From assembly GCF_000814005.1 (NCBI RefSeq), contig NZ_JWLK01000001.1:682001-746000 (forward strand): 64,000 nt of DNA. The letters run 5' to 3'. The notes below the pieces were generated by a model. That model saw only the letters and a list, made by a program, of their open reading frames with translations, was not told where the DNA came from and ran no database searches. Position 1 is the stretch's first letter. Every line of letters starts with the position of its first letter. A program made the translations under genes and the position numbers. Of the stretch, positions 40,239-50,399 are shown piece by piece. The DNA is from Ruegeria sp. ANG-S4 (GTDB lineage Bacteria; Pseudomonadota; Alphaproteobacteria; Rhodobacterales; Rhodobacteraceae).

Positions 40239-41114
40239 CTATCTCAAACGACCGATCGAGTATGTCGGATTTATTTTTTCTTTTTCGTTGTGAGATCTTA
40301 GCGCATCTTCGTCCGGATGGTGCGACGTTTTGGTCTCGGCGGCGGCCAATCCACCCGTGATGAAGAGGGAATCAAGCCCTTCGCCCATGCCCCCGGCGAT
40401 GTCTGTCTGCGGTCCGTCACCAATGACCAGGATGTTTGAATCCGAGATATCGGCCCCGAGTTCCGTCAGTCTTCGCCGTGCCAGATCGTAGATGGGCGGA
40501 TGAGGTTTGCCGAAATACAGGCTTTCGCCTCCCATTTCTGTGTAAAGCCGTGCCAGCGCCCCGGCACACCATTCGCGCACTTCGCCGCGGTCCACGACAA
40601 TGTCGGGATTGGCGCAAAGCAGCTTCATTCCCTTCTGTTTCGCGTACAGGAAATCCGCCCGGTTCACCGCGGGATCCGCCATTGGATCGAACGGGCCACA
40701 ACAGACGATACCTTCCGCCTGATCCAGCGGCACGCGTTCAATGTTCAAAGGGTGATGCAACAGTTTGAGGGGCTCGAAAAACCCGGCATCACGTTGCCAT
40801 TCACCCATGAAGAAGATCTTTTCGCCGACCGCACCGCGAAACATTGCGGAACGGGCTGAGTCGCCACTTGTTGCGATGGTGTCGTACGCGTCTCTTGGCA
40901 CGTTGAACTGCACCAATTGCTCGGCCACGCCTGCGCGGGGCTTCGGCGAGTTCGTGACCAGCACAACCAACCCGCCCGCCTGACGATAGGCTTGCAATGC
41001 CGCAACCGCGTCCGGATAGGCCGTTATGCCGTTGTGGACGCAACCCCAAAGGTCAACGAACAGCGCTTTGTAGCGGTCAGAGATTTCGGAAAGCGCGTGG
41101 ATGATCTGGGTCAT
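40239..41114 (-). CDS. HAD superfamily hydrolase, class IIA (TIGR01459 type)
   Basis: This protein of 291 residues matches the NagD-like class IIA haloacid dehalogenase group. The first motif is reduced to FVDLWGCVHNG near 21, where most HADs have DxDG, so the second Asp is not obvious. Motif II is VVLVTNSPKPRAG near 55, and the metal-binding Asp residues lie in NILVIGDGPQTDIAGG near 236. A sugar phosphatase or nucleotidase role is likely; the substrate is unknown. The ATG at 41114 (MTQIIHALSE) is preferred over an upstream frame start. Confidence 0.9.
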   Translation of the reverse strand: MTQIIHALSEISDRYKALFVDLWGCVHNGITAYPDAVAALQAYRQAGGLVVLVTNSPKPRAGVAEQLVQFNVPRDAYDTIATSGDSARSAMFRGAVGEKIFFMGEWQRDAGFFEPLKLLHHPLNIERVPLDQAEGIVCCGPFDPMADPAVNRADFLYAKQKGMKLLCANPDIVVDRGEVREWCAGALARLYTEMGGESLYFGKPHPPIYDLARRRLTELGADISDSNILVIGDGPQTDIAGGMGEGLDSLFITGGLAAAETKTSHHPDEDALRSHNEKEKINPTYSIGRLR

Positions 41115-41180
41115 GAGGATCTCAATGAGCAAGGTGCCGAATGCCAATCCCTATGGCAGAGGCCGTCCGGTTTGGCCAGA

Positions 41181-41242
41181 GGGGGCGCTGCCCCCGTCGC
41201 CGCAAGCCGCGACTCCCCTGGGATACTTCCAGCCAGATGAAG
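41181..41242. repeat. Roseobacter-type GC-rich intergenic repeat, copy C1
   Basis: GGGGGCGCTGCCCCCGTCGC, then GCAAGCCGCGACTCCCCTGGG, ATACTTCCAGCC and AGATGAAG follow the same order and orientation as copy A. The sequence lies in the gap upstream of the HAD gene, whose start is at 41114. Confidence 0.65.
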
Positions 41243-41255
41243 CAGGGGATCCAGT

Positions 41256-41300
41256 CTTCATCTGGCCTCAAATATCCCGGAGCGCGAGGCAGAGCCTCGC
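41256..41300. repeat. Roseobacter-type GC-rich intergenic repeat, copy C2
   Basis: CTTCATCTGGCCTCAAATATCCCGG and GCGAGGCAGAGCCTCGC match copy B in order and orientation. It is inverted relative to copy C1, 13 nt away, and is followed by A7. On the minus strand this hairpin plus T run resembles a terminator; it lies between ppaC and the HAD gene. Confidence 0.65.
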
Positions 41301-41334
41301 AAAAAAAGTCGCGACCCGCGGCGTATTCGGTGGG

Positions 41335-42255
41335 TCAGACTTTCAGGTTGGGGATGATCTGTTTTTTTCGGCTCATGACACCCGGCAGAACAACGGTGTC
41401 ACCTGCAACGGCGGCACCGAAGCTCTTTTCAGCAACGCTTTTGACCAAGTCGTTCGGCACCAGCAGCGTGGCCTCTTCGTTCAGGATGTCGACCACGAAC
41501 AGCAGCACCTGATCGACGCTGTCTTCCTTGGCAACTTCTGTCATCGAAGCGGCAAGGCTGTCCTTACGGTCGAGAACGACACCCGGCGCGGTGGTTTCCA
41601 GAACCGAGACGCGGAATTTTGTGCCGTCGACTTCGTACTCCTTGCTGTCCATTCGGATCAGTTCAGCATCAGAGAACGAAGAGACATCGGATTTGGCGGC
41701 GAACATATCGGCGGCATAGGCTGACATATCGAGATTCAGATCCGCTGCAAGTTTTTCAGCCACAGCGCGATCATGCGCTGTTGTGGTAGGCGAGCGGAAC
41801 TCCAACGTGTCCGACAGAATGCATGTCAATGCTGCGCCTTTGACGGCGTCGGGCATCTTGGCGGCTTCGTCGCCCATCAAATCCATCAGAATTGTCGCTG
41901 TGCAGGCCAGCGGGCGAACGGTGATGTCGATCGGGCCCTTGGTTTCCAACCCGCCGACCAGCTTGTGATGGTCGATGATGGCCCGGATGTCCGCGTTGTT
42001 TATGCCAGCGGGCAATTCAGCCGGATTGTTCGTGTCGACGATGACGACCGGCGCGTCCTCGGTCACATCTTCAATGATACGCGGCTTTGGCAGGTCCCAG
42101 CGTTGCAACATGAATGCGGCTTCGGTGTTGGGTTCACCGAGCAAAACAGGCTCGGCCTGCTCGCCTTTTACTTCGTTCAGATACCAGGCCCAGACGATGG
42201 GCGATCCGGTTGAGTCGGTATCGGGGGATTTGTGGCCAAAAACTTGAATGGTCAT
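41335..42255 (-). CDS. ppaC: Manganese-dependent inorganic pyrophosphatase
   Basis: This 306-residue family II pyrophosphatase belongs to the DHH group. FGHKSPDTDSTGSPIVWAW at the N terminus, VDTNNPAEL near 73 and the DHHKLVGGLE motif near 92 supply the metal ligands. The C-terminal DHHA2 domain ends with VLPGVMSRKKQIIP. It hydrolyses pyrophosphate from biosynthetic reactions. AGGACG lies a few bases before the ATG. The gene is followed by intergenic repeats C2 and C1. Family II enzymes are less usual in proteobacteria than family I but occur in roseobacters. Confidence 0.95.
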   Translation of the reverse strand: MTIQVFGHKSPDTDSTGSPIVWAWYLNEVKGEQAEPVLLGEPNTEAAFMLQRWDLPKPRIIEDVTEDAPVVIVDTNNPAELPAGINNADIRAIIDHHKLVGGLETKGPIDITVRPLACTATILMDLMGDEAAKMPDAVKGAALTCILSDTLEFRSPTTTAHDRAVAEKLAADLNLDMSAYAADMFAAKSDVSSFSDAELIRMDSKEYEVDGTKFRVSVLETTAPGVVLDRKDSLAASMTEVAKEDSVDQVLLFVVDILNEEATLLVPNDLVKSVAEKSFGAAVAGDTVVLPGVMSRKKQIIPNLKV

Positions 42256-42294
42256 GTCAGCGTCCTGAGGATTGAAGATTTGCGCGCCTTATAG

Positions 42295-42318
42295 GGGTGA
42301 CGTTCCTGATTGTCACCC
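42295..42318. other. Hairpin between the TraB/GumN gene and ppaC
   Basis: The perfect 7-bp inverted repeat GGGTGAC-N10-GTCACCC lies 40 nt upstream of the ppaC start and after the stop of the TraB/GumN gene. Without a T run it is not a clear terminator and could be an operator. Confidence 0.35.
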
Positions 42319-42358
42319 GGCGGCGGGCTTGTTGCGACGCTTGGTCTGTAAACGACTC

Positions 42359-43384
42359 TCAGAACCCTGCTCGAGTCAAACTGTACCCGGCTTCCTGCAG
42401 TTGGTTCAGCAAGCCGAACTGGTCTGCGAGGTGCCCGGCGCCGACGGCGATGACCGCGGTTTGATCGGTCAAGGAAAGAATGGTCCGCATCCAATTGTCG
42501 TTTCGCTGCGACAGTAACTGATCTTCGAACCCCTGCCACTCCGCTTCAAAGTCTGCAGCCGTCAAACCTGACGCCTCCAGGCCTTGTATCTTGGCCAGTT
42601 GGATGATCTCGGCGTGCTTTTCCTCTAGGTAAGCATTGGCCATCGTGATCAGTTGGTCGTCGCCAGCTTGCAACGCACCGGCTAGGCGGATCAGGGATTG
42701 CACCTGTTCTTCAAGCGGATGGCTGTCGAACATGGCAATCAGTTCGTCGATGCTTTCCAGCGAGTACCGGGGGATGCCATGCAAATCCGCCAGTTCCGCC
42801 AGACGCGTGTCCATTCCGCGGTCGAAGTCCGGTGTTTCCATAAGACATGGTGGTATGCCCAGCATCATGCTGAGAAACCAGGGCCGGAGTTTTGCAGCCA
42901 TCCAACTTGGAATGCCGCGTTCGGCCAAAGTCAAAGACAGGGCGGCCCAGTCCTCTTCGGGCATCAGGTCAATAAGCGTTGGGCCAGACGTGATCATGAC
43001 CGGGCTGAAGTCTTGCGCCAGATTCCGCTCGAAGTCTTTCATCTCCTCTTTGGTGATTTCAAAATAGAACGCATCGGCCTGGGACAAGATCGGAGCGAGT
43101 CTTTCAACTACGGCCCCCATTCTTTCGTCATTGGTGTGAAGGGTCCCGACAAGGTGCAGAACCGTGTCACCCTTTTGGGCGATCCAGTGATTGCCCTCTG
43201 GAAAAATGATCTCGGCGACCGCGTTGTCCAACTCGGCCCGCTGGGTTGCCGTCATATCCAAACGCAGGTCGCGACCTTCACAAGCTGCGTGCGCTGAAAT
43301 CGGCACAAAAAGGCAAAGAACAAAGCTGATCAGACGCACGATACGGGCTTCCGCGGGAAAAGTACTCGGGGTTTTGTGAGACAT
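42359..43384 (-). CDS. TraB/GumN family protein, secreted
   Basis: This protein of 341 residues has an N-terminal signal sequence (RIVRLISFVLCLFVPISAHA-AC). It belongs to the TraB/GumN group, related to TIKI metalloproteases. HLVGTLHTNDERM near 73 carries the first conserved His, and FYFEITKEEM near 103 carries Glu residues of the family. VIAVGAGHLADQFGLLNQL near 320 is the conserved C-terminal GAGHL motif. A periplasmic protease or related hydrolase role is plausible. I choose the ATG at 43384, 85 nt from the divergent DUF2161 start; a longer frame overlaps that gene. Confidence 0.9.
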   Translation of the reverse strand: MSHKTPSTFPAEARIVRLISFVLCLFVPISAHAACEGRDLRLDMTATQRAELDNAVAEIIFPEGNHWIAQKGDTVLHLVGTLHTNDERMGAVVERLAPILSQADAFYFEITKEEMKDFERNLAQDFSPVMITSGPTLIDLMPEEDWAALSLTLAERGIPSWMAAKLRPWFLSMMLGIPPCLMETPDFDRGMDTRLAELADLHGIPRYSLESIDELIAMFDSHPLEEQVQSLIRLAGALQAGDDQLITMANAYLEEKHAEIIQLAKIQGLEASGLTAADFEAEWQGFEDQLLSQRNDNWMRTILSLTDQTAVIAVGAGHLADQFGLLNQLQEAGYSLTRAGF

Positions 43385-43468
43385 ACCTTTTTGTATTCCG
43401 AACACGCAAGGCAGCATGTTTTCAGGAAGGCGTCTGGCAATCCACGCCAATCCGTCTAGCATGACGAC

Positions 43469-44143
43469 ATGGAGCGCGAGCAAGATCTCTATCCCCCCGT
43501 AAAAGCACTGCTGGAACGTCAGGGCTATTCCGTCAAAGGCGAGGTCGGTGCGGCCGATATCGTCGCCGTGCGCGACAACGATGCGCCCGTGATTGTCGAG
43601 TTGAAACTGCGGTTCACGCTGGCCTTGTTCCATCAGGCTGTCGCCCGGATGAAGGTCACGGATCAGGTTTATATTGCTGTGTGTAAGCCAAAAGGGCGTT
43701 CAGCCCGGCGGGCTTTGAAAGATAATCTGGCCTTGTGCCGTCGCCTGGGTCTGGGTCTGATCACAGTCAAACCTGATGGCCGGGTCGAGGTCCAATGCGA
43801 TCCCGGACCTTATGCGCCGCGCAAGAGCAAGGCCAAGGCCGCCCGCTTGTTGCGTGAGTTTGATCGGTTGGAAGGTGACCCAAATTCGGGCGGTGCAACC
43901 CGGCATGGAATTGTGACCGCATACAGGCAGGATGCACTGAAATGCGCAGCGCATCTTGCGGAATTCGGCCCGTGCAAGGGTTCGGATGTGGCCAAGGCAA
44001 CTGGGGTCATCGCAGCAACACGGCTCATGCGGGTCAATCATTATGGTTGGTTTGAGAAAGTCGAAAAGGGCGTTTACGCATTGTCCGAAGCCGGGTTCGA
44101 GGGCTTGAAACATTGGGCCTACAGCTGGGAACCCACAGACTGA
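43469..44143 (+). CDS. DUF2161 family PD-(D/E)XK-type protein
   Basis: This 224-residue protein begins with EREQDLYPPVKALLERQGYSV and has a PD-(D/E)XK-like core GEVGAADIVAVRDNDAPVIVELKLRF near 24-50, with Asp and Glu-x-Lys placed as in restriction-like nucleases. The C-terminal half (about 150-220) looks like a winged helix (VAKATGVIAATRLMRVNHYGWFEKVEKGVYALSE). DUF2161 is usually annotated as a putative phosphodiesterase. DNA cleavage or repair is possible, but there is no neighbouring methylase or defence gene. It lies upstream of the groESL promoter. Confidence 0.88.
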   Translation: MEREQDLYPPVKALLERQGYSVKGEVGAADIVAVRDNDAPVIVELKLRFTLALFHQAVARMKVTDQVYIAVCKPKGRSARRALKDNLALCRRLGLGLITVKPDGRVEVQCDPGPYAPRKSKAKAARLLREFDRLEGDPNSGGATRHGIVTAYRQDALKCAAHLAEFGPCKGSDVAKATGVIAATRLMRVNHYGWFEKVEKGVYALSEAGFEGLKHWAYSWEPTD

Positions 44144-44176
44144 GCGAATTTGTGGAAAAAAACACCTCACATCTTG

Positions 44177-44205
44177 TTGACTTGGGGTTTTGGACTCCCT
44201 AGCTA
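44177..44205 (+). promoter_or_regulatory. Promoter of groESL
   Basis: TTGACT and TAGCTA are 17 bases apart, directly upstream of the CIRCE operator. This is the typical arrangement of HrcA-controlled groESL promoters. The CTTG preceding the -35 box could also serve a heat-shock sigma factor. Confidence 0.6.
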
Positions 44206-44212
44206 TGCGTCG

Positions 44213-44239
44213 TTATCACTCGGCTGGACCGAGTGCTAA
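44213..44239. promoter_or_regulatory. CIRCE operator (HrcA binding site)
   Basis: TTATCACTC-N9-GAGTGCTAA matches the CIRCE consensus TTAGCACTC-N9-GAGTGCTAA with one mismatch in the left arm. It lies just downstream of the -10 box, so HrcA binding should repress groESL until heat shock. Confidence 0.92.
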
Positions 44240-44297
44240 CGCCTCGCCTTAAGGTGAGGGGAGGATAAACAAACTTTGAGCCCAAGGAGCTGCAAAG

Positions 44298-44585
44298 ATG
44301 GCATTGAAACCGCTTCATGACCGCGTGCTGGTTCGCCGTACGGAAAGCGAAGAAAAAACCGCAGGCGGCCTGATCATTCCCGACAGCGCTAAAGAAAAGC
44401 CCAGCGAAGGCGAAGTCGTCGCAACTGGCGAAGGCGCACGCAAGGACAGCGGCGAACTGATCGCAATGGCTGTAAAAGCTGGCGACAAGATCCTGTTCGG
44501 CAAATGGTCGGGCACCGAGGTTCAGGTCAACGGCGAAGAGCTGCTGATGATGAAAGAAAGCGACATCATGGGGATCATCGAGTAA
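44298..44585 (+). CDS. groES: Co-chaperonin GroES
   Basis: GroES (95 residues) is the heptameric lid of the GroEL chamber. [22 protein letters not shown] at the N terminus is split here as [12 protein letters not shown] and [11 protein letters not shown], with the mobile loop in KTAGGLIIP. The C-terminal [19 protein letters not shown] is typical. It is co-transcribed with groEL, 55 nt away, from the CIRCE-controlled promoter. AAGGAG lies 8 nt before the ATG. Confidence 0.98.
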   Translation: MALKPLHDRVLVRRTESEEKTAGGLIIPDSAKEKPSEGEVVATGEGARKDSGELIAMAVKAGDKILFGKWSGTEVQVNGEELLMMKESDIMGIIE

Positions 44586-44604
44586 GCGCAACCGCTTCCT
44601 CTGA

Positions 44605-46284
<1,680 letters not shown>

Positions 46285-46310
46285 GCTGCTTAAGCCTTTG
46301 TGCTTATCGA

Positions 46311-46343
46311 CGGGGTCGCCTTCGGGCGGCCCCGTTTCTTTTT
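46311..46343 (+). terminator. Terminator of groESL
   Basis: CGGGGTCGCC-TTCGGG-CGGCCCCG forms a long stem followed by TTTCTTTTT, 27 nt after the groEL stop. Confidence 0.92.
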
Positions 46344-46458
46344 GTGCGCTCGTTGGGTCGGTGTGCTTTCGGCAATGGGGTTCTCGACACGTGGAAGAGG
46401 GCTGCTTCTGTCCCGAAAGTGTGTGTCCAATCAGCAATGAACCCGCTATGTGGTTGTT

Positions 46459-47301
46459 ATGCGACTGTTTCTGCTGACCGCCATGACCATGTGCGCCTTC
46501 GCGGCCAACTCGGTGTTAAACCGCTTGGCCATTGATGGCGGGTTCAGTGACCCGGCTGGCTTTGCAGTGATACGTATCCTCACCGGAGCGTTGGTTTTAT
46601 CCCTTTTGGTCTTGTGGCAAGGCGGGCACTTGCCGGTGCTAAACAAACGCCGACTTGTCGGAGCGGGGTCGTTATCGCTGTATATGATTGGGTTTTCGTT
46701 GGCGTATCTGACACTGGATGCAGGGCTAGGGGCCCTGATCCTGTTCGGCGTGGTCCAAGTCACAATGTTTGCACTCGCGGCACTGACCGGAGCAAAACCC
46801 ACCACAAGGCAACTGGCCGGTGCCGGAATTGCGCTGGTGGGACTGGCCTATGTGCTTTGGCCATCGGGGGCCGTGCAGGTGGACGCGAAGGGCGCAGTGC
46901 TGATGACCTCTGCCGGAATTGGTTGGGCGGTTTACTCCTTGGTCGGACGGTCCGAGCCGGATGCCCTGTCGGGCACCGCTGCGAATTTCGTGGCTGCCTT
47001 GCCGGTCACGGCGCTGGTTTTGTTTTCCTTGGGATCATCGTGGCAGATGACGGCGATGGGCTATGTGCTGGCGGCCCTGTCAGGTGGTGTCACGTCCGGG
47101 CTGGGCTATGCCCTGTGGTATCGGGTGCTGCCGCAGCTTGCCCCGGCCGCCGCTGCGGTCGTGCAACTCAGTGTTCCGATTATTGCAATAGCCGCTGGTG
47201 TCGTGCTGCTGGGCGAACGGGCGTCTTTGCCACTTTTGCTCGGAACGGCCCTGGTGCTGGGCGGCATCGCGCTGGCTGTGGCGCGCTTGCCGCGGCGCTA
47301 G
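46459..47301 (+). CDS. DMT superfamily transporter (EamA family)
   Basis: This protein of 280 residues has about ten predicted membrane helices and two EamA repeats, the pattern of the drug/metabolite transporter superfamily. ANSVLNRLAIDGGFSDP at the N terminus matches the first repeat, and SGVTSGLGYALWYRVLP-type motifs (GGVTSGLGYALWYRVLPQL) near 215 match the second. The substrate is unknown; amino acids or other metabolites are exported by relatives. I start at the ATG at 46459; a GTG at 46450 is possible. It lies alone between groESL and the lipase gene. Confidence 0.9.
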   Translation: MRLFLLTAMTMCAFAANSVLNRLAIDGGFSDPAGFAVIRILTGALVLSLLVLWQGGHLPVLNKRRLVGAGSLSLYMIGFSLAYLTLDAGLGALILFGVVQVTMFALAALTGAKPTTRQLAGAGIALVGLAYVLWPSGAVQVDAKGAVLMTSAGIGWAVYSLVGRSEPDALSGTAANFVAALPVTALVLFSLGSSWQMTAMGYVLAALSGGVTSGLGYALWYRVLPQLAPAAAAVVQLSVPIIAIAAGVVLLGERASLPLLLGTALVLGGIALAVARLPRR

Positions 47302-47339
47302 GGGTTTCCTCTACCGGGATTAGCCCTTAACTAGCGGGC

Positions 47340-48113
47340 ATGAAGTACCTAATTGCCGTAATGCTATGTCTGACCCCGTTTGCAGTCAGCGCGAAATGCG
47401 TTGTTCTGCTGCACGGCCTTGCGCGGACCGAGGCATCGTTTTCGGTGATGGAGCAATTGTTCAAAGCCCACGGTTACACCGTTGTTCGACCCGGGTATCC
47501 GTCAACCGACCTACCCATCGCGGAATTGGCCAACCAGACCTTGCCGGATGCCTTGGCCAAATGCGGCGACGATACGGCGAATGTCGTGGCACACTCGATG
47601 GGCGGTATCCTGTTGCGCTATTGGTTGCAGGACAATCAGCCGGAAAACCTTGGTCGGGTCGTCATGTTGGGGCCGCCCAATCAGGGCAGCCAGCTGGTCG
47701 ACGAACTGGGGGATTGGGAGGTTTTCGGCCTGCTGCACGGCCCGGCCGGCCTTGCTTTGGGCACCGGGCCTCAGGGCGTGCCGCAGCACCTTCCGCCGGT
47801 TGACTTTGAATTGGGCGTCATAGCGGGTGAAAACTCGTTGAACCCGCTGTTTTCATCCCTGATCGACGGCACGGATGACGGCAAGGTTTCTGTCGAAAGC
47901 ACAAAGGTCGAAGGTATGACCGATCACATCGTTCTGCCCGTCACGCACACTTTCATGATGAACAACCCGAGAGTGATGGCACAAGCCTTGCACTTCATTG
48001 AATTTGGGCGCTTCGATCCTCAGATCACCTGGCTGGACGGCGTTATGGATGTGATAGACGAAATCTGCATCGGGCAGAATTGCGAAGCGCCCGCATCGGA
48101 ACCCACCAGATGA
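47340..48113 (+). CDS. Secreted alpha/beta-hydrolase (lipase/esterase)
   Basis: This 257-residue protein has a signal peptide ([20 protein letters not shown]) and an alpha/beta-hydrolase core. [14 protein letters not shown] near 22 is the oxyanion-hole HG motif, and [15 protein letters not shown] near 82 contains the nucleophile Ser in a GxSxG variant (AHSMGG). A C-terminal His in LPVTHTFMM probably completes the triad. It is a periplasmic lipase or esterase of unknown substrate. Its stop overlaps the phnM start by 4 nt, an unexpected partner. Confidence 0.85.
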   Translation: MKYLIAVMLCLTPFAVSAKCVVLLHGLARTEASFSVMEQLFKAHGYTVVRPGYPSTDLPIAELANQTLPDALAKCGDDTANVVAHSMGGILLRYWLQDNQPENLGRVVMLGPPNQGSQLVDELGDWEVFGLLHGPAGLALGTGPQGVPQHLPPVDFELGVIAGENSLNPLFSSLIDGTDDGKVSVESTKVEGMTDHIVLPVTHTFMMNNPRVMAQALHFIEFGRFDPQITWLDGVMDVIDEICIGQNCEAPASEPTR

Positions 48114-49261
48114 CATCTCTCGAACTGACGTTCATTGGCGCAAACGTGTTGTTGCCGGACGATGGGGTTGTACCCGCCAGTCTCAGTATCGCTGATGGTC
48201 TCGTACAGTCGGAACCGGTCGGGCGGCCGATTGATCTCACCGGCTATCTGGTGCTGCCCGGAGTTGTTGATCTGCACGGCGACGGGTTCGAGCGTCACAT
48301 AGCACCCCGCCGCGGAGCGATGAAACAAATGGCCGAGGGTATCTTGTCGGTCGAGGCCGAACTGGCGGCCAATGGGATCACGACGGCCGTGTTGGCACAG
48401 TTTTACAGTTGGGAAGGGGGCGTTCGCGGGCCGGAGTTCGCGTCGCAGGTGTTTCAGGGGATTGCTGCGGTCAAAGATGATGTGGTCACCGATCTGATCC
48501 CGCAACTGCGGTTCGAAACACATATGTTGGATGCCTACGCCGGGCTGACCGACCAGATTTCGGAGTGGCAGGTGCCATATGTCGTTTTCAACGACCACCT
48601 GCCGCATGACCGGTTGTCACAGGGGCGCACCCCGCCACGTCTGACCGGTCAGGCACTCAAGGCTGGCCGCAGCCCGGACAATCATCTTGCGATGCTCCAG
48701 ATGATGCACCAACGATCCGTCGAAGTTCCGGCAGCGCTGGACGGCCTCTGTGCCGCGCTGGCCGACAAAGGTATTCGAATGGGCAGCCACGATGACGCGT
48801 CGGCAAAAACGCGTGAACAGTGGCGCGGACGCGGAGCACGGATTTCCGAATTTCCCGAAACGCTAGAGGCGGCTGAGGCCGCACGCGCCGCCGGCGACCA
48901 CGTAATTCTTGGCTCGCCCAATGTTGTGCGCGGAGGTTCGCACAAAGGAAATGTCAGTGCGTTGGACCTGATCACCATGGGGTTGTGCGATGCATTGGCA
49001 TCCGACTACCACTATCCTAGCCCGCGCCGTGCCGCGCTGATGCTCGCCAAATCCGGTCTGCTGGACCTAGCCGGGGCTTGGGACCTGGTGTCTTCAGGTC
49101 CAGCCCGTGTGCTGGGCGCGTCGGATCGCGGTGCTCTGTCGCCCGGAAAACGCGCTGATATCGTGATCCTCGATGAAAAGACCCTTCGTGTCGCTGCCAC
49201 GCTGGCGCGGGGCAGGGTCAGCTACATGTGCGGTGACATCGCAACACGGTTCCTGAGCTGA
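48110..49261 (+). CDS. phnM: PhnM-like alpha-D-ribose 1-methylphosphonate 5-triphosphate diphosphatase
   Basis: This protein of 383 residues belongs to the amidohydrolase superfamily. [18 protein letters not shown] near 48 carries the first metal-binding His pair in the PhnM form, and [16 protein letters not shown] near 224 and [15 protein letters not shown] near 295 contain further ligands. In the carbon-phosphorus lyase pathway PhnM releases pyrophosphate from ribosyl-methylphosphonate triphosphate. No other phn gene is in the window, so the gene is solitary here. The start at 48110 overlaps the lipase stop (ATGA). A complete pathway elsewhere in the genome, or a different substrate, is possible. 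Confidence 0.88.
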   Translation: MTSLELTFIGANVLLPDDGVVPASLSIADGLVQSEPVGRPIDLTGYLVLPGVVDLHGDGFERHIAPRRGAMKQMAEGILSVEAELAANGITTAVLAQFYSWEGGVRGPEFASQVFQGIAAVKDDVVTDLIPQLRFETHMLDAYAGLTDQISEWQVPYVVFNDHLPHDRLSQGRTPPRLTGQALKAGRSPDNHLAMLQMMHQRSVEVPAALDGLCAALADKGIRMGSHDDASAKTREQWRGRGARISEFPETLEAAEAARAAGDHVILGSPNVVRGGSHKGNVSALDLITMGLCDALASDYHYPSPRRAALMLAKSGLLDLAGAWDLVSSGPARVLGASDRGALSPGKRADIVILDEKTLRVAATLARGRVSYMCGDIATRFLS

Positions 49262-49272
49262 ACCGCTGCACT

Positions 49273-49307
49273 CTTCATCTTTTTCCAAATACTCCCGCCG
49301 GAGGCTT
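49273..49307. repeat. Partial GC-rich intergenic repeat, copy D
   Basis: CTTCATCTTTTTCCAAATACTCCCGCC matches the start of copy B in order but lacks the GC-rich hairpin module. It lies in the 67-nt gap between the convergent phnM and purK genes. Confidence 0.45.
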
Positions 49308-49328
49308 CACGCATCTGCGCGATCAAAT

Positions 49329-50399
49329 TCACCTTTGAACGCGGTTGAAATGACCCATTTTCCGACCCGGCTTGACCTCTGCCTTGCCGTAAAGATGCAG
49401 TGCCACATCGCGTTCACGGGCCAGATCGGGCACGCGGTCCATGTCGGCGCCGATCAGGTTTTCCATGACAATGTCCGTGTGCCGTTGCCCGTCGCCCAGC
49501 GGCCAGCCCGCGACGGCGCGGATATGTTGTTCGAACTGATCCACCGCACATCCGTTTTGCGTCCAGTGTCCCGAATTGTGAACGCGTGGCGCGATCTCGT
49601 TGACGATCAACCCGTCCTTGGTAACGAATAGTTCAACACCCATGACCCCGACATAGTCCAGCGCGTTCAGTATGTTGGCAGCCAGTAAAACGGCATCGGT
49701 TCGTTGCGCGGGCGCCAGACGGGCTGGCACGGTGGTGGTGTGCAGGATGCCATCGCGATGGACGTTTTCGCCGGGATCGAAACACGCCACCTGACCGTCC
49801 AAACCGCGCGCGGCAATAACGGAAACCTCGTGGGAAAAGTCTACAAACCCTTCCAGAATGCAAGGTGCACCGGCCATTCCGGCCAGGGCACTTTCAGCAT
49901 CTTCTGCGGATTTCAACCGCGCTTGCCCTTTGCCGTCATAGCCAAAGCGGCGCGTTTTCAGGATCGCGGGTGTTCCGATTTGGTCTACCGCGGCGCTCAG
50001 GCTGCCCAGATCCGTGATATCGGCAAACGGAGCGGTCTTTAGGCCCAACCCTTGCAGAAACGCCTTTTCGGTCAAGCGATCCTGACTGACGCGCAGTGCC
50101 TCGCGGCCCGGACGGATCGGGCGGTGGGCCTCCAGCAGATCCAGTGCCTCGGTCGGAATATTCTCAAACTCGTAGGTGATGACATCAACCGCCTCAGCGA
50201 AGCTTCTCAACGCATCTTCATCCTCATAAGAGGCAGTCGTAACGCGATCAGCCACCTGGCCGGCTGGCGGGTTCGAGCCGGGTTCATAGATGTGGGTCAC
50301 AAAGCCCAACCTCGCGGCCGCAACCGACAGCATCCGGCCCAATTGGCCACCACCCAGAATTCCGATCGTTGCGCCGGGGGCGAGCGTGTCCGCCATCAT
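49329..50399 (-). CDS. purK: 5-(carboxyamino)imidazole ribonucleotide synthase
   Basis: PurK (356 residues) uses ATP and bicarbonate to carboxylate AIR in purine synthesis; PurE then moves the carboxyl group. IGILGGGQLGRML near 12 and the ATP-grasp segments KTRRFGYDGKGQ near 146 and IVNEIAPRVHNSGHWT near 265 are diagnostic. The ATG at 50399 overlaps the stop of the upstream reductase-like gene by 4 nt; an in-frame ATG at 50396 follows directly. It lies in a purE - reductase-like - purK operon. Confidence 0.97.
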   Translation of the reverse strand: MMADTLAPGATIGILGGGQLGRMLSVAAARLGFVTHIYEPGSNPPAGQVADRVTTASYEDEDALRSFAEAVDVITYEFENIPTEALDLLEAHRPIRPGREALRVSQDRLTEKAFLQGLGLKTAPFADITDLGSLSAAVDQIGTPAILKTRRFGYDGKGQARLKSAEDAESALAGMAGAPCILEGFVDFSHEVSVIAARGLDGQVACFDPGENVHRDGILHTTTVPARLAPAQRTDAVLLAANILNALDYVGVMGVELFVTKDGLIVNEIAPRVHNSGHWTQNGCAVDQFEQHIRAVAGWPLGDGQRHTDIVMENLIGADMDRVPDLARERDVALHLYGKAEVKPGRKMGHFNRVQR

